DNA from: Lachnoclostridium sp.
GTDB taxonomy: Bacteria > Bacillota_A > Clostridia > Lachnospirales > Lachnospiraceae
Direction of reading: 5' to 3'
Length of the DNA stretch: 41,277 nt
Assembly: GCA_015057755.1 (NCBI GenBank)
Contig: SVDR01000013.1
Coordinates: 1-41,277, forward strand
Below the pieces are notes generated by a model. The model had not been told where the DNA came from, made no database searches, and worked only from the letters and a program-made list of their open reading frames with translations. Positions within the stretch are counted from its first letter, which is position 1. Each line of letters opens with the position of its first letter. Shown piece after piece: positions 16,347 to 24,892 of the stretch. Both the position numbers and the translations under genes were made by a program.

Positions 16347-17135
16347 TTATTCTACTCTCTCCGGCAGTTCTGCTCTTCCGAACGCTTCGCCAAATTCAAC
16401 GATCAGATCAGCTACGCTGTTTAGCATCTCAGTGCCCCACTCCGGTTTTGCTTTCGGCGGAGCATCGTTCTTAAATCCGTGTGCCAGCCAGCCGTTGTCT
16501 GTGATGTCTTTGATCTCACGCGGAATCTGAATGGAAACGCCTTTGAAGATCACACTTGTCCATGCACCGGACGGAATCTCATCAGAAACATCATTGCGGA
16601 TTGCTTCCGGAAGATCGATGTACTCGTATTTGATGAGGCTCGGATCTACAGCCATCACACCAGCTGTCTCCTCTGCACCGCCGTGACCGCCTGCCCATTC
16701 CGGATTGATCTGGCCTGCCATCAGCCACCAGTTGAGGTTTGCCATGTATGCGCCTTTGCGATACATGTGCATTGCAACTGCCTGGATTGCAGCGCTGTTT
16801 CCGCCATGACCATTGAGAATCATAAAATGACGGAATCCATAGCGGTAAAACTGATCACAAATAGTACGAAGAAGAGAGATCAGACCCTCTGTGCCGAGGG
16901 AAATGGTTCCCGGAAAACCAACCAGGTCATCGGTTGCGCCATAGTTGATAGTCGGAGCGATCAGAAGATCGGATTTCTCATCGAGAAGCTCTGCGATCTT
17001 GTCCGGGATCATGGTATCTGTGCCCAGCGGCATGTGTTTTCCGTGGTTCTCCAGACTGCCCACCGGGATCACGATGGTGTCGCTCTTTTTCAGATACTCC
17101 TGTACCTCTAAATAGTTCATTTTTGCAAGAAACAT
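16347..17135 (-). CDS. Creatininase-family amidohydrolase
   Basis: A 262-residue metal-dependent amidohydrolase of the creatininase / formamide hydrolase family. Motifs: IPVGSLENHGKHMPLGTDTM (about 23-42, metal-binding Glu, His and Asp), MILNGHGGNSAAIQA and the later GGHGGAEETAGVMAVDP with a conserved Glu. Members cleave small cyclic or formyl amides (creatinine, FAPy, mycofactocin leader); the substrate here is unknown. The start at 17135 follows a strong AAGGAGG site by five bases, so two upstream in-frame Met codons are rejected. It lies divergent to the HelD-fusion gene and upstream, on the same strand, of the putative ncRNA, which has a separate promoter. Confidence 0.9.
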   Translation of the reverse strand: MFLAKMNYLEVQEYLKKSDTIVIPVGSLENHGKHMPLGTDTMIPDKIAELLDEKSDLLIAPTINYGATDDLVGFPGTISLGTEGLISLLRTICDQFYRYGFRHFMILNGHGGNSAAIQAVAMHMYRKGAYMANLNWWLMAGQINPEWAGGHGGAEETAGVMAVDPSLIKYEYIDLPEAIRNDVSDEIPSGAWTSVIFKGVSIQIPREIKDITDNGWLAHGFKNDAPPKAKPEWGTEMLNSVADLIVEFGEAFGRAELPERVE

Positions 17136-17305
17136 AAGTGCCTCCTTCATTATAAATAGTAAAAAACCGATGTCAAATTTACCCTCTGACACCGGATCTC
17201 ATATACGCAAACTTCATTATCTAGTTTATCACACTACAAAATAAAAGTCTAGCAATTTTCTGATTTTCTAGTACAATAGACTTACCGAATAGTAAAGGAG
17301 AAAAC

Positions 17306-20300
17306 ATGAGTAGTGACGCAACCAAAAAGAAACTGCCGGGCAAGACACGGCGGGCAGAGGAACAGCATCTGAAAGAAACCCTGGAGATCATCCGTAAAAA
17401 TGTGGATCGGTACACCGAGGAAGTCTCTGCACTGCGAACGGATATCGATGATATGCAGGCGCACTTCCACGATGACAACCCAGAGTTGATCAACGCACTG
17501 GAAAACACTTATACCATGTACGATTTCCAGAATCGAACCCTGGAACGCAATCGACGCGCACTGAAAAAGCCGTACTTCGGACGTATCGATTTTTATGACG
17601 AGACTCTGGAGACTGACGAAGCATTTTACATTGGAAAATGTGGCATTTCCAAAGACGCGACCCACCCGCTCGTTATCGACTGGCGCGCTCCTGTGGCAAA
17701 CGTCTATTATGAAAACGGACTTGGCAAATGCAGTTATCTGGCTCCGGAGGGTCACGAACTTCCGATCGACCTGAAACTGAAACGTACTTATGAGATCGCG
17801 GATGGAAAACTTCTGAATATGTTCGATACGGAAGTCATTGCCAACGACGATCTTCTGACCAGCTATTTATCAAAAAATAAGCAGGCCGTACTGGGGGAGA
17901 TCGTAGCCACGATCCAGAAAGAGCAAAATGACATCATTCGTAAGAGTCCATACCACAACTGTCTTGTTCAGGGGGTGGCCGGCTCCGGTAAAACAACCGT
18001 TGCCATGCACCGGATCTCTTATATTTTGTACAATTATGCAGACCGATTCCGCCCGAATGATTTCTACATTGTGGGCAGCAACCAGATCTTATTAAATTAT
18101 ATTACAAGCGTGCTTCCGGACCTGGATGTATTTGGAATCAGACAGATGACCATGGAGCAGCTGTTCGTGCGCCTATTATACGAGGACTGGGAGGAGAAAC
18201 TGTACAGCATAAAAGGGCATGAAACCGGCTCCGCTGCAAAGAGGAATGCCTGCAAAGGTACAAGTTCCTGGTTCCGCGATCTGGAACTATTTTGCAAAAA
18301 TCTGGAGTGGAATTCGATTTCCCGCGAGTCCATTTATTTGAACCGCCGTCAGTTTGTGGAAGGTGTCGTAAATGGTAAAGCCGGTGTTCACGATCTGCGC
18401 GAAGAGTTTGTAACCATTTATGAATCCGATGAAGACAAACTGGCTGCCGAACCGCATATTCTCTTTTTGGATTCTGCGTCCATTGAACGATATATTCAGG
18501 AAAATCCGACTGTATCGATTCAGAGCAAGATCAACATGCTCAATGATCGACTCCGGACAAAGATCAAAGATGAGTTTCTCGGAAAAGAAGTCTCTTATAC
18601 AGAGGCAGAAATGAAAGCCATTTTAAAATCTTATCACGGCTGGTTTGGCGGACGCTCCTGGAAAGGCTCCATTTTCAATCTGTATCAGGATTTTTTGATG
18701 GAGCAAAATGCAAAAGGACATCAGGTGGAAGTTCCATCCAATGCATTCGATGTTTATGATCTGGCTGCTCTGGCCTATCTTTACAAACGCGTGAAGGAAA
18801 CCGAAGTGATCAGCGAAGCCCACCATGTGGTAATCGATGAGGCGCAGGATTTTGGAATGATGGTATACAGCGTCCTGAAATTCTGCATGAAAGACTGCAC
18901 CTACACCATCATGGGCGACGTATCGCAGAACATTCATTTTGATTACGGTCTCAATGACTGGGAAGAGCTGAAAGCACTTTATATTAAGGATACTTTAGAC
19001 AGCTTTGGAATTCTCAAGAAAAGCTATCGCAACACGGTGGAAATTTCGAATTTTGCGACAAAGATCCTGCAGCACGGAACATTTTCCATGTATCCGGTAG
19101 AACCGATCATTCGCCACGGCGAAGAACCGCAGGTTCTCTCGGTTTCTGATTCTATTTATGAAAATGCTGCAAGAATCTGCCATGAATGGCAGGAGAAGGG
19201 ACTGGCCACCATTGCGATCATTTGCCGTGATGAAACTGCTGCCAATCATACAGCCAAAGAACTCAGTCCATTTATTCAATTGCTGAATCAGCCACTGGAG
19301 ACTGCAGAATTCGGCAATGGAGTCATGGTCCTTCCGGTAGAATATACGAAAGGTCTGGAGTTTGATGCGGTTCTCATCTTAAATCCGTCGCGCGATGATT
19401 ATCCGGTAGACGACGGTCATGCAAAGCTCTTGTATGTGGCTGCGACCCGTGCACTTCATGAACTTTGTGTTTTGTATACAGAAAATCTGACCGGACTGCT
19501 CGCCGAGCCAACATCGAAAGAGCGCATACAGGTTTTTGATGACTCTGCATCGAAAAAGCCGGCGGTTGTGGTTTCCAGAGTGAAACGACCGGATCAAAAT
19601 GCCGGAACCGACACGCTGGCACTTCTTACTTCGAAGAAATTTACGCCAGCCGGTACTGCAAAAACAGCTCCGTCTCGCAGTTTCGGTGTAAATACCGGTC
19701 CAAAGGCAGGTGCACTTGCCACTCAGCACGACTTCTCGTTTGGAAGCATGCCTTCCAATGATCTGCTTCGTCCCACTGGCTACGTCAAATCAGACCGTAC
19801 CATTCGCTGGGTAAATAAGCAAAATGACGGCATTTATATGCAAAGCACTTACGGCGTACTGCGCGTCTCTCCGATCGCAAGCAATATCATCCGTGTGTCC
19901 TTTACAAAAGAGCAGGAACTGTTAACCGGTATTCATCCGCTTATTGCTGACCTTGGCGACTTCCGTGAATGGAAATACCGTGATTCCCCGAAGCTTTTGG
20001 AAATGAAAACCAGAGAGATTTATTTGCAGGTGGATAGGGCAACCGGTTCGATTTCTTATCAAACGGCAGATAAACGGCCGCTTCTGACAGAACGCAGCCG
20101 TGAATCCCGCATTCTGGAAAAGCCGACCTATGGAAATCCGCGCGCCAGACTCTATCTGGACTGGACGAAAAATGAATCGCTCAATGCCATGGGAAGCGGA
20201 ATCCGCGCAGCACTTTCCCTCAAGGGAACTGCACGATACATTTCGCATCTCGGAAAAACTGACCGGCTTCCTATGGTTGTATCCGACCGCGGATACGGTC

Positions 20301-20461
20301 TCGTGATCGCATCAAACGCACCGACATTCTGCTGCACACTTCCGACCTATGGCATGCATGTCTGTGTGGATGGAGCGGAGGTTCTGGATTATTACCTCAT
20401 TACAGGTAAAAACACCGAGGAAATTATCGAAGTTTATCGCAAACTGTATGGAGAGTTGTAA
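17306..20461 (+). CDS. HelD-like UvrD/Rep-family helicase fused to a GH31 N-terminal-type beta-sandwich domain
   Basis: A single 1051-residue frame. Residues 1-735 form a HelD-like SF1 motor: an N-terminal helical region (about 15-90), the family signature IDWRAPVANVYY (124-135), Walker A QGVAGSGKTT (222-231), Walker B DEAQD (511-515), VEYTKGLEFD (678-687) and YVAATRA (710-716). HelD proteins bind RNA polymerase and release it from stalled complexes. After a low-complexity linker (about 740-830), residues about 832-1051 resemble the N-terminal domain of GH31 glycosidases: GVLRVSPIASNIIRVSF, LPMVVSDRGYGLVIASN and the terminal DYYLITGKNTEEIIEVYRKL. The protein stops where the catalytic barrel would begin. 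ATG at 17306 with AAGGAG; terminator follows. The added domain may bind a sugar or a protein; its role is unknown. Confidence 0.85.
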   Translation: MSSDATKKKLPGKTRRAEEQHLKETLEIIRKNVDRYTEEVSALRTDIDDMQAHFHDDNPELINALENTYTMYDFQNRTLERNRRALKKPYFGRIDFYDETLETDEAFYIGKCGISKDATHPLVIDWRAPVANVYYENGLGKCSYLAPEGHELPIDLKLKRTYEIADGKLLNMFDTEVIANDDLLTSYLSKNKQAVLGEIVATIQKEQNDIIRKSPYHNCLVQGVAGSGKTTVAMHRISYILYNYADRFRPNDFYIVGSNQILLNYITSVLPDLDVFGIRQMTMEQLFVRLLYEDWEEKLYSIKGHETGSAAKRNACKGTSSWFRDLELFCKNLEWNSISRESIYLNRRQFVEGVVNGKAGVHDLREEFVTIYESDEDKLAAEPHILFLDSASIERYIQENPTVSIQSKINMLNDRLRTKIKDEFLGKEVSYTEAEMKAILKSYHGWFGGRSWKGSIFNLYQDFLMEQNAKGHQVEVPSNAFDVYDLAALAYLYKRVKETEVISEAHHVVIDEAQDFGMMVYSVLKFCMKDCTYTIMGDVSQNIHFDYGLNDWEELKALYIKDTLDSFGILKKSYRNTVEISNFATKILQHGTFSMYPVEPIIRHGEEPQVLSVSDSIYENAARICHEWQEKGLATIAIICRDETAANHTAKELSPFIQLLNQPLETAEFGNGVMVLPVEYTKGLEFDAVLILNPSRDDYPVDDGHAKLLYVAATRALHELCVLYTENLTGLLAEPTSKERIQVFDDSASKKPAVVVSRVKRPDQNAGTDTLALLTSKKFTPAGTAKTAPSRSFGVNTGPKAGALATQHDFSFGSMPSNDLLRPTGYVKSDRTIRWVNKQNDGIYMQSTYGVLRVSPIASNIIRVSFTKEQELLTGIHPLIADLGDFREWKYRDSPKLLEMKTREIYLQVDRATGSISYQTADKRPLLTERSRESRILEKPTYGNPRARLYLDWTKNESLNAMGSGIRAALSLKGTARYISHLGKTDRLPMVVSDRGYGLVIASNAPTFCCTLPTYGMHVCVDGAEVLDYYLITGKNTEEIIEVYRKLYGEL

Positions 20462-20485
20462 GCTGACAAGTTTATAATAGCAAAA

Positions 20486-20527
20486 GGGTATGGAATTCGT
20501 TTTCACTTGTTCCATACCCTTCTTTTT
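20486..20527. terminator. Bidirectional terminator between the HelD fusion and the APH-like gene
   Basis: GGGTATGGAA (20486-20495) pairs perfectly with TTCCATACCC (20510-20519). TTCTTTTT follows on the plus strand and TTTTG on the minus strand. It overlaps the stop region of the convergent APH-like gene. Confidence 0.9.
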
Positions 20528-21194
20528 AACTTAACTCGACTTCCTCCGTCAACGCCAACGTATTCATGTCGATGTTCTCACGACCGTACAGATCCAGAAA
20601 ATAATCACGATACTTGTCTGTCTTCAAATTATATTCCAATGACCAGAGCACCCAGAAAATATCAATATGCCGGTCACCGACACCTGCCTGTCCAACATCA
20701 ATGAATGCCTCAAACTTTCCATCCTTTATCATCACGTTAGGCAGACAAAAATCACCGTGGATCACTGTGTCGCACTTCAACTGTTTTTCGCGCTCTCCAT
20801 ATGACGCCATACAAGTAGAATCCGGGATACCATCAATCGCCATTCCATGCAGCCGCTTCATTGCATCCGCCAACATTTCACACAATTTTTCCGGCTCTTC
20901 CAGCCAATGCGTCGCATCATCACCTTTTACAGCCTTGGTCACCAGATAATCTTTCCCCTCCGATATATAGGAGATCAGCTCCGCGCCCATTTTCATACGC
21001 GAAAACAATTTTATCATCTCTGCCTCTCTGAAAAGCATTCCCTTTCCGTCAATTTTGATATAATACCCCTGATCACTGTACAAAACCGTGGCTCCGGAGT
21101 GACAGCTGGTGTCATATATGGCCGCACCTTCAAACAAGTAACGCAGCTCTTTCGGAAAATTATTGATTTGAATTTCTACCCTTATCTTCTCCAT
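20526..21194 (-). CDS. Aminoglycoside phosphotransferase (APH(3')-like) family kinase
   Basis: A 222-residue small-molecule kinase. The catalytic loop VIHGDFCLPNVMI (His146, Asp148, Asn153) and the metal-binding FIDVGQAGVGDRHIDI (Asp166) match APH(3')-type enzymes closely; the ATP-binding Lys is in YYIKIDG (Lys47). Known APH(3') enzymes are about 260-270 residues, so this one is shorter at the C-terminus, which may lack part of the aminoglycoside pocket. It is the last gene of an operon with a C_GCAxxG_C_C protein, a cyclase and an SDR, starting ten bases after the SDR stop. That context suggests a metabolic small-molecule kinase rather than a resistance gene, but resistance cannot be excluded. 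The ATG at 21194 is chosen by family alignment; its ribosome site is weak. Confidence 0.85.
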   Translation of the reverse strand: MEKIRVEIQINNFPKELRYLFEGAAIYDTSCHSGATVLYSDQGYYIKIDGKGMLFREAEMIKLFSRMKMGAELISYISEGKDYLVTKAVKGDDATHWLEEPEKLCEMLADAMKRLHGMAIDGIPDSTCMASYGEREKQLKCDTVIHGDFCLPNVMIKDGKFEAFIDVGQAGVGDRHIDIFWVLWSLEYNLKTDKYRDYFLDLYGRENIDMNTLALTEEVELS

Positions 21195-21204
21195 GTCGTT
21201 CTTT

Positions 21205-21915
21205 TTATCCCTCAAGATTCCAGCCAAAATCCCCGTGGTAAATCATTTGCTTTGTCATACCGCCATCGATACAAATGTTTTCTCCGGTAATAAATCCAGC
21301 CTTGTCCGAACAAAGGAACAGCACCATATTGGCAATATCTAGCGGATTTCCAACACGTCCAGCCGGCTGCTGCACCGCATCCGGTCCCTCGTAAACTGTA
21401 TAATCTGTATCGATCCAACCAGGAGAGATGGAATTCACGCGAACTTTTCCCGCAAGGCTCATGGCAAGTCCATGAGTCAGCGCCGCGATACCGCCTTTCG
21501 CAGCCGTGTAACTCTCGGTCTGCGGCTGACTCATCCGGTCGCGAGACGAAGACATATTTACAATGCTCGCGCCCTCTGCAAAATACGGCATAAACAGCTT
21601 CGATAAATAAAACGGTGCCGTCACGCCAACTCGCAGTGCATACTCAAAATCTTCGTAACTTGCCTCCGCAATTCCTCGGCTCAAAGGAATTGCATTATTT
21701 ACCAGCACATCCACACGACCGTACTCTGCGATTACCTTTTCTGCAAAACGCTCCAGCGTTTCCTTGTCTGCCAGATCCCCTTGAAAATATGCATTCTCAC
21801 GCAAGTCAATCACACATACATGGGCGCCCGCTTTCGCAAACTCTTCACAGATACATTTTCCGATTCCATGGGCTCCGCCCGTTACAACAACAACTTTGTC
21901 TTTAAATTCCATCAT
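21205..21915 (-). CDS. Short-chain dehydrogenase/reductase (SDR)
   Basis: A classical NAD(P)-dependent SDR of 236 residues. Visible: cofactor motif VTGGAHGIGK (11-20), the acidic residue in VIDLRENA suggesting NAD preference, VLVNNAIP (70-77), and the catalytic Ser in IVNMSSSRDR with SYTAAKGG (Tyr136, Lys140). The C-terminal ISPGWIDTDY and FITGENICIDGGMTKQM are typical of the family. The ATG at 21915 overlaps the stop of the upstream cyclase gene (ATGA) and follows GGAGG; an adjacent ATG at 21912 is equally possible. Substrate unknown. Co-transcription with the cyclase suggests the two act on one carbonyl or lactone metabolite. Confidence 0.92.
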   Translation of the reverse strand: MMEFKDKVVVVTGGAHGIGKCICEEFAKAGAHVCVIDLRENAYFQGDLADKETLERFAEKVIAEYGRVDVLVNNAIPLSRGIAEASYEDFEYALRVGVTAPFYLSKLFMPYFAEGASIVNMSSSRDRMSQPQTESYTAAKGGIAALTHGLAMSLAGKVRVNSISPGWIDTDYTVYEGPDAVQQPAGRVGNPLDIANMVLFLCSDKAGFITGENICIDGGMTKQMIYHGDFGWNLEG

Positions 21916-22514
21916 TTTCCCTCCAGATCCATCAGCACCGCCCTGCAAGGTGCACCGTCTGCACCCCCCAGATTCAAAGGCGCCGCATTCAGTAAGTAAA
22001 CGCCCTCCGGAACTTCAGACAATTGAATTCCCTCCAGAAGAATCACCCCGGCATTCAAAAGTACCACATGTACTGCCATCGGCGCATCCTCCGGCCCAAC
22101 TGTCTGCGACTCATTTCCCAAAAGGAACAGACCTGCCTGAGCAAAGACTTCTGCCGCCTCCAAAGTAACTTCCGCGTCACCCTTGATCAAAATCCTTTTA
22201 GCCGCATCACCATCTGCCAGCCGCGCTTTTTGTATCATTCGCTCCGCATCCTCCGCCGTCACGCTGCCCTCATGCTCCGCCACGAACGCCATTCCTACAA
22301 AGGGTTCCAGTCCAACTTCATCGATCGCCTTTCCGTTTCCCACAAAATGAAGGGGTGCATCCACGTGCGTTCCGTTGTGAGCGCACATATAAAATGCAGT
22401 CAGATTATAAAATTCACCGTCCTCCATAGAGCATAAAACGTTCCGCTCCGGAGCCGGATCGCCAGGGTACACCTTACAGCTGAACACTTCTTGGGAAATA
22501 TCGTAAATCTTCAT
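21912..22514 (-). CDS. Cyclase family protein (kynurenine-formamidase-like metal hydrolase)
   Basis: A 200-residue member of the cyclase / KynB-like family. The metal-binding signature HNGTHVDAPLHF (residues 46-57) is perfect for HxGTHxDxPxHF, and MKIYDISQEVFSCKVYPGDP is the typical opening. Relatives hydrolyse N-formylkynurenine or isatin or act in polyketide and carbohydrate pathways. No tryptophan-degradation genes are nearby, so the substrate is open. The ATG at 22514 follows AAGGAG by about nine bases, 13 bases after the upstream gene. The next gene (SDR) overlaps by four bases. The C-terminal domain is standard. Confidence 0.9.
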   Translation of the reverse strand: MKIYDISQEVFSCKVYPGDPAPERNVLCSMEDGEFYNLTAFYMCAHNGTHVDAPLHFVGNGKAIDEVGLEPFVGMAFVAEHEGSVTAEDAERMIQKARLADGDAAKRILIKGDAEVTLEAAEVFAQAGLFLLGNESQTVGPEDAPMAVHVVLLNAGVILLEGIQLSEVPEGVYLLNAAPLNLGGADGAPCRAVLMDLEGK

Positions 22515-22527
22515 ATTACAATGCTCC

Positions 22528-22989
22528 TTACTTTCCGGCCGCATCTGCGTCCAATTCACGAATAATAATCTCCGCCGTAATCTTCACAGTCTCCACAACA
22601 ACTTCCGTACATTTCGCTTTTCTCTCCGGAGAATTCTTCTCCAGACCGATCCAAAGAGCACGACAGCAAGTTGCTCCATGGGCAGCTTTAAACTTATCGT
22701 GAAGCTCATTTGTCAGTTCAAAACAGCGGTTGATCTTCGGATCTCCCGGTGTTCTTCGTCCAAAAAAATATCCGATACACATCGCAGCACCCGCCAGCGC
22801 ACCGCAAATACAGCCGCCTCCGCCAAGCCCCCATGGAAAGCCGGAGCTCATCGCAATCACATCATCGGATAAGTCAATTTCAAAATGCTTCCGAATCGCA
22901 TAGATTACTGCCTCCGAACAGGCAAAACCGGAATTAAAAATTTCCGCCGCATCCTTCTGCAGATTTTCAATATGAATCTTTGTCGTCAT
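22528..22989 (-). CDS. C_GCAxxG_C_C family redox-type protein
   Basis: A 153-residue cysteine-rich protein of the C_GCAxxG_C_C family, common in anaerobes. Conserved elements: GFACSEAV (Cys24), GGGGCICGALAGAAMCIG (Cys60, Cys62, Cys71) and ATCCRALW (Cys108, Cys109). The pattern suggests a metal or Fe-S cluster or redox disulfides, but no activity is firmly established for the family. The ATG at 22989 follows AAAGGAGG by seven bases. It is the first gene of the operon with cyclase, SDR and APH-like kinase. The promoter should lie in the 148-base divergent region shared with the coiled-coil protein gene. Confidence 0.88.
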   Translation of the reverse strand: MTTKIHIENLQKDAAEIFNSGFACSEAVIYAIRKHFEIDLSDDVIAMSSGFPWGLGGGGCICGALAGAAMCIGYFFGRRTPGDPKINRCFELTNELHDKFKAAHGATCCRALWIGLEKNSPERKAKCTEVVVETVKITAEIIIRELDADAAGK

Positions 22990-23108
22990 AGGGGGACCTC
23001 CTTTGTTATTTTCTACCAATATCTTAACATGGGTGGATAAGACTTACAAGATTCTAAAAATTCAAAATATAGTTGGAAAAAAGATAAAAAAATGTAAGAA
23101 ACGACTGC

Positions 23109-23114
23109 TATAAT
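23109..23114 (+). promoter_or_regulatory. Extended -10 promoter of the coiled-coil protein gene
   Basis: TGCTATAAT, an extended -10, ends 23 bases before the ATG at 23138. No clear -35, as is common for extended -10 promoters. Confidence 0.55.
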
Positions 23115-23137
23115 AGTAAAAAGGAAGGGGGCTATCT

Positions 23138-24076
23138 ATGAAATATTTCAACGATGAATTACAGAAACTGCAGGAACAGAGCGCTCGCAAAAAGCACTTG
23201 GAATCCACTTTAAAAGGTCTTTATGATCAGCAGCGGGAGCTTCAGGATCATCTGCGTGAGCTGAAGCAGATTTCCTATGCGGAAAATGCAGATGTGGAAA
23301 AGCTGGAAAAATTCAGCCTCGCCGGACTTTATTACCTGATAACCAATCAAAAAGAAGAAATGCTGAACAAAGAACGCCAGGAGGCATATACTGCCCGGCT
23401 CAAATGTGATGCCGCCCAGACAGAGCTCGACACAATAACCGAGGAGATCATAAAAACTCGCGCTCTCATTTCGGAGTTTTCCGGATGTGAAGAACAGTTT
23501 TCTAAACTAAAACAGGAGAAAAAGGAACAGATCAAACACTCCGGTTCTCCGGAGGCTGCAAAAATCCTGGAACTGGAAGAAGAAATTGCCGACTGCGAAA
23601 GCCAGATCAAAGAAATCCGAGAAGCGTATACCGTAGGAAGCGAGGCACTGCGCATCGCAGATGAAATCATCCGCTCCCTAGATAAAGCCAAAGGCTGGGG
23701 CACATGGGATACCTTCGCCGGCGGAGGTTTGGTCAGCGACATTGCCAAACACAGCCATTTGAACACCGCCCAGCGTCTGGTCAGCGATCTGCAGTCAAAG
23801 CTTCGAAAATATAAAACCGAGCTGATGGACGTTCAGATCTCCGCAGATGTCGAGGTCGGTATCAGCGGATTTTTAAACTTCGCTGATTATTTCTTCGACA
23901 GCATCCTCGTGGACTGGACCGTATTAAATAAAATCACAAAATCCAGATCCCAGGCGGAATCCACACGAAATAAAATCTCCCTTTTGCAGTACAAACTTAA
24001 TGACCTGAAAGCATCCAAAGAACGGGAGCGAGACTTGAAGCGGGAAGAAATTGACCGCCTTGTGATGGAGTTATAG
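23138..24076 (+). CDS. Uncharacterised coiled-coil protein
   Basis: A 312-residue protein with no signal peptide or clear membrane segment. Residues 1-50 and about 75-175 are heptad-rich coiled coil (LQKLQEQSARKKHLESTLKG, ILELEEEIADCESQIKEIRE), and a further coil covers about 260-312. Between them lies a conserved-looking non-coil segment rich in Gly and His, GTWDTFAGGGLVSDIAKHSH, followed by LNTAQRLVSDLQSKL, which looks like a functional core rather than a spacer. I recognise this pattern only as that of conserved hypothetical proteins in Firmicutes; no function is known to me. ATG at 23138 with AGGAAGGGGG upstream. Single-gene unit ending in a terminator shared with the convergent methyltransferase. 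Confidence 0.75.
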   Translation: MKYFNDELQKLQEQSARKKHLESTLKGLYDQQRELQDHLRELKQISYAENADVEKLEKFSLAGLYYLITNQKEEMLNKERQEAYTARLKCDAAQTELDTITEEIIKTRALISEFSGCEEQFSKLKQEKKEQIKHSGSPEAAKILELEEEIADCESQIKEIREAYTVGSEALRIADEIIRSLDKAKGWGTWDTFAGGGLVSDIAKHSHLNTAQRLVSDLQSKLRKYKTELMDVQISADVEVGISGFLNFADYFFDSILVDWTVLNKITKSRSQAESTRNKISLLQYKLNDLKASKERERDLKREEIDRLVMEL

Positions 24077-24082
24077 AAAAAA

Positions 24083-24112
24083 TCTCCGATTTTCTTTTCA
24101 GAATTTCGGAGA
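24083..24112 (+). terminator. Terminator of the coiled-coil protein gene
   Basis: TCTCCGA (24083-24089) pairs with TCGGAGA (24106-24112), followed by GTTTCTT. It overlaps the 3' end of the convergent methyltransferase gene. Confidence 0.65.
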
Positions 24113-24871
24113 GTTTCTTGCCACCAGTAAAAATCTATGAACGGTTCCTTCAATCACACCATCTTGATCCAGTTTCGTCTGCAGATCATACAAACACTCT
24201 AAATTATTTTGTACCGAAAAGTCCGGAAACTCCCATTCAATAATATGCGCAAACCATACGAGGGCACCAACATCATAAAACTTGATAGGCCGAAATGCTT
24301 CCTGCTTTTCAACAATCGACAAACCTGCCTCCTCGAATTTTGTCACTGCAATATCTAAATACTGCTCCGGGAATGGTGCGGGAGGAGCTTCCGGAAATAA
24401 CCGAATGACCAAATCTCTGTCATTTTCAGCGCCTACCTGCTGTGTGATAAAAATACCACCAGGTTTTAATACACGGTAAATCTCAGCCGGATTATAACTT
24501 CCATGTCGATTGATCACCAGATCAAACGTGTTCTCATCAAACGGAAGTGTACTCGTACAATCTGCTTCCCTAAATGTAATTCCCAACGGCAGCAATTCCA
24601 TCTTGCAAAGCTGTACATTCGGACCATATGCCTCTGTTGCACTTGTTCTCTCATAGGGATGCCCTAACGAAAGAAGAAATTCTCCGCCTCCAGTATCCAT
24701 GTCCAGCAGTTCATAGTCCGATTTTAAATACTTCTTTACAATCGTTCTATAATCCCATGGCAAGTCGTCCTCTGAATCGCATTTGCCTTGTATATGAGAA
24801 AAATCCCATCCATGAATGTGCGCCGCCTGTTCCTCTTCCAGCCAATGCTTTAATAATTCACTCTTGTTCAT
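24098..24871 (-). CDS. Class I SAM-dependent methyltransferase
   Basis: A 257-residue Rossmann-fold methyltransferase. SAM motif I is LLDMDTGGGEFLLSLG, the acidic end of beta2 is in TSATEAYGPN, FREADCTSTLPFDENTFDLV covers motifs II-III, and IYRVLKPGGIFITQQV is the post-motif. The layout is similar to UbiE or RlmA-type enzymes but without their extra zinc motif, so the substrate is unknown. Start: the ATG at 24871 or an in-frame GTG at 24877; neither has a strong ribosome site, though AAGGATG lies about 15 bases upstream of the GTG. It starts about 15-20 bases after the esterase stop on the same strand, so it is probably co-transcribed with it. Confidence 0.88.
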   Translation of the reverse strand: MNKSELLKHWLEEEQAAHIHGWDFSHIQGKCDSEDDLPWDYRTIVKKYLKSDYELLDMDTGGGEFLLSLGHPYERTSATEAYGPNVQLCKMELLPLGITFREADCTSTLPFDENTFDLVINRHGSYNPAEIYRVLKPGGIFITQQVGAENDRDLVIRLFPEAPPAPFPEQYLDIAVTKFEEAGLSIVEKQEAFRPIKFYDVGALVWFAHIIEWEFPDFSVQNNLECLYDLQTKLDQDGVIEGTVHRFLLVARNSPKF

Positions 24872-24892
24872 TTTCACTGCTCTTATTCATCC

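Noticed and set aside
15994..16530. Plus-strand 178-codon frame across the ncRNA region, with hydrophobic Ser/Ala/Phe-rich sequence
   Set aside because: It arises because the complementary strand is purine-rich; it has no ribosome site and runs into the antisense of the creatininase gene.
16479..17111. Plus-strand frame of 210 codons opposite the creatininase gene
   Set aside because: Antisense to a conserved enzyme and without any protein-like pattern.
20526..21194. Acquired aminoglycoside-resistance gene
   Set aside because: The gene sits inside a metabolic operon, has no mobile element nearby, and is shorter than resistance APH(3') enzymes; kept as an APH-like kinase only.
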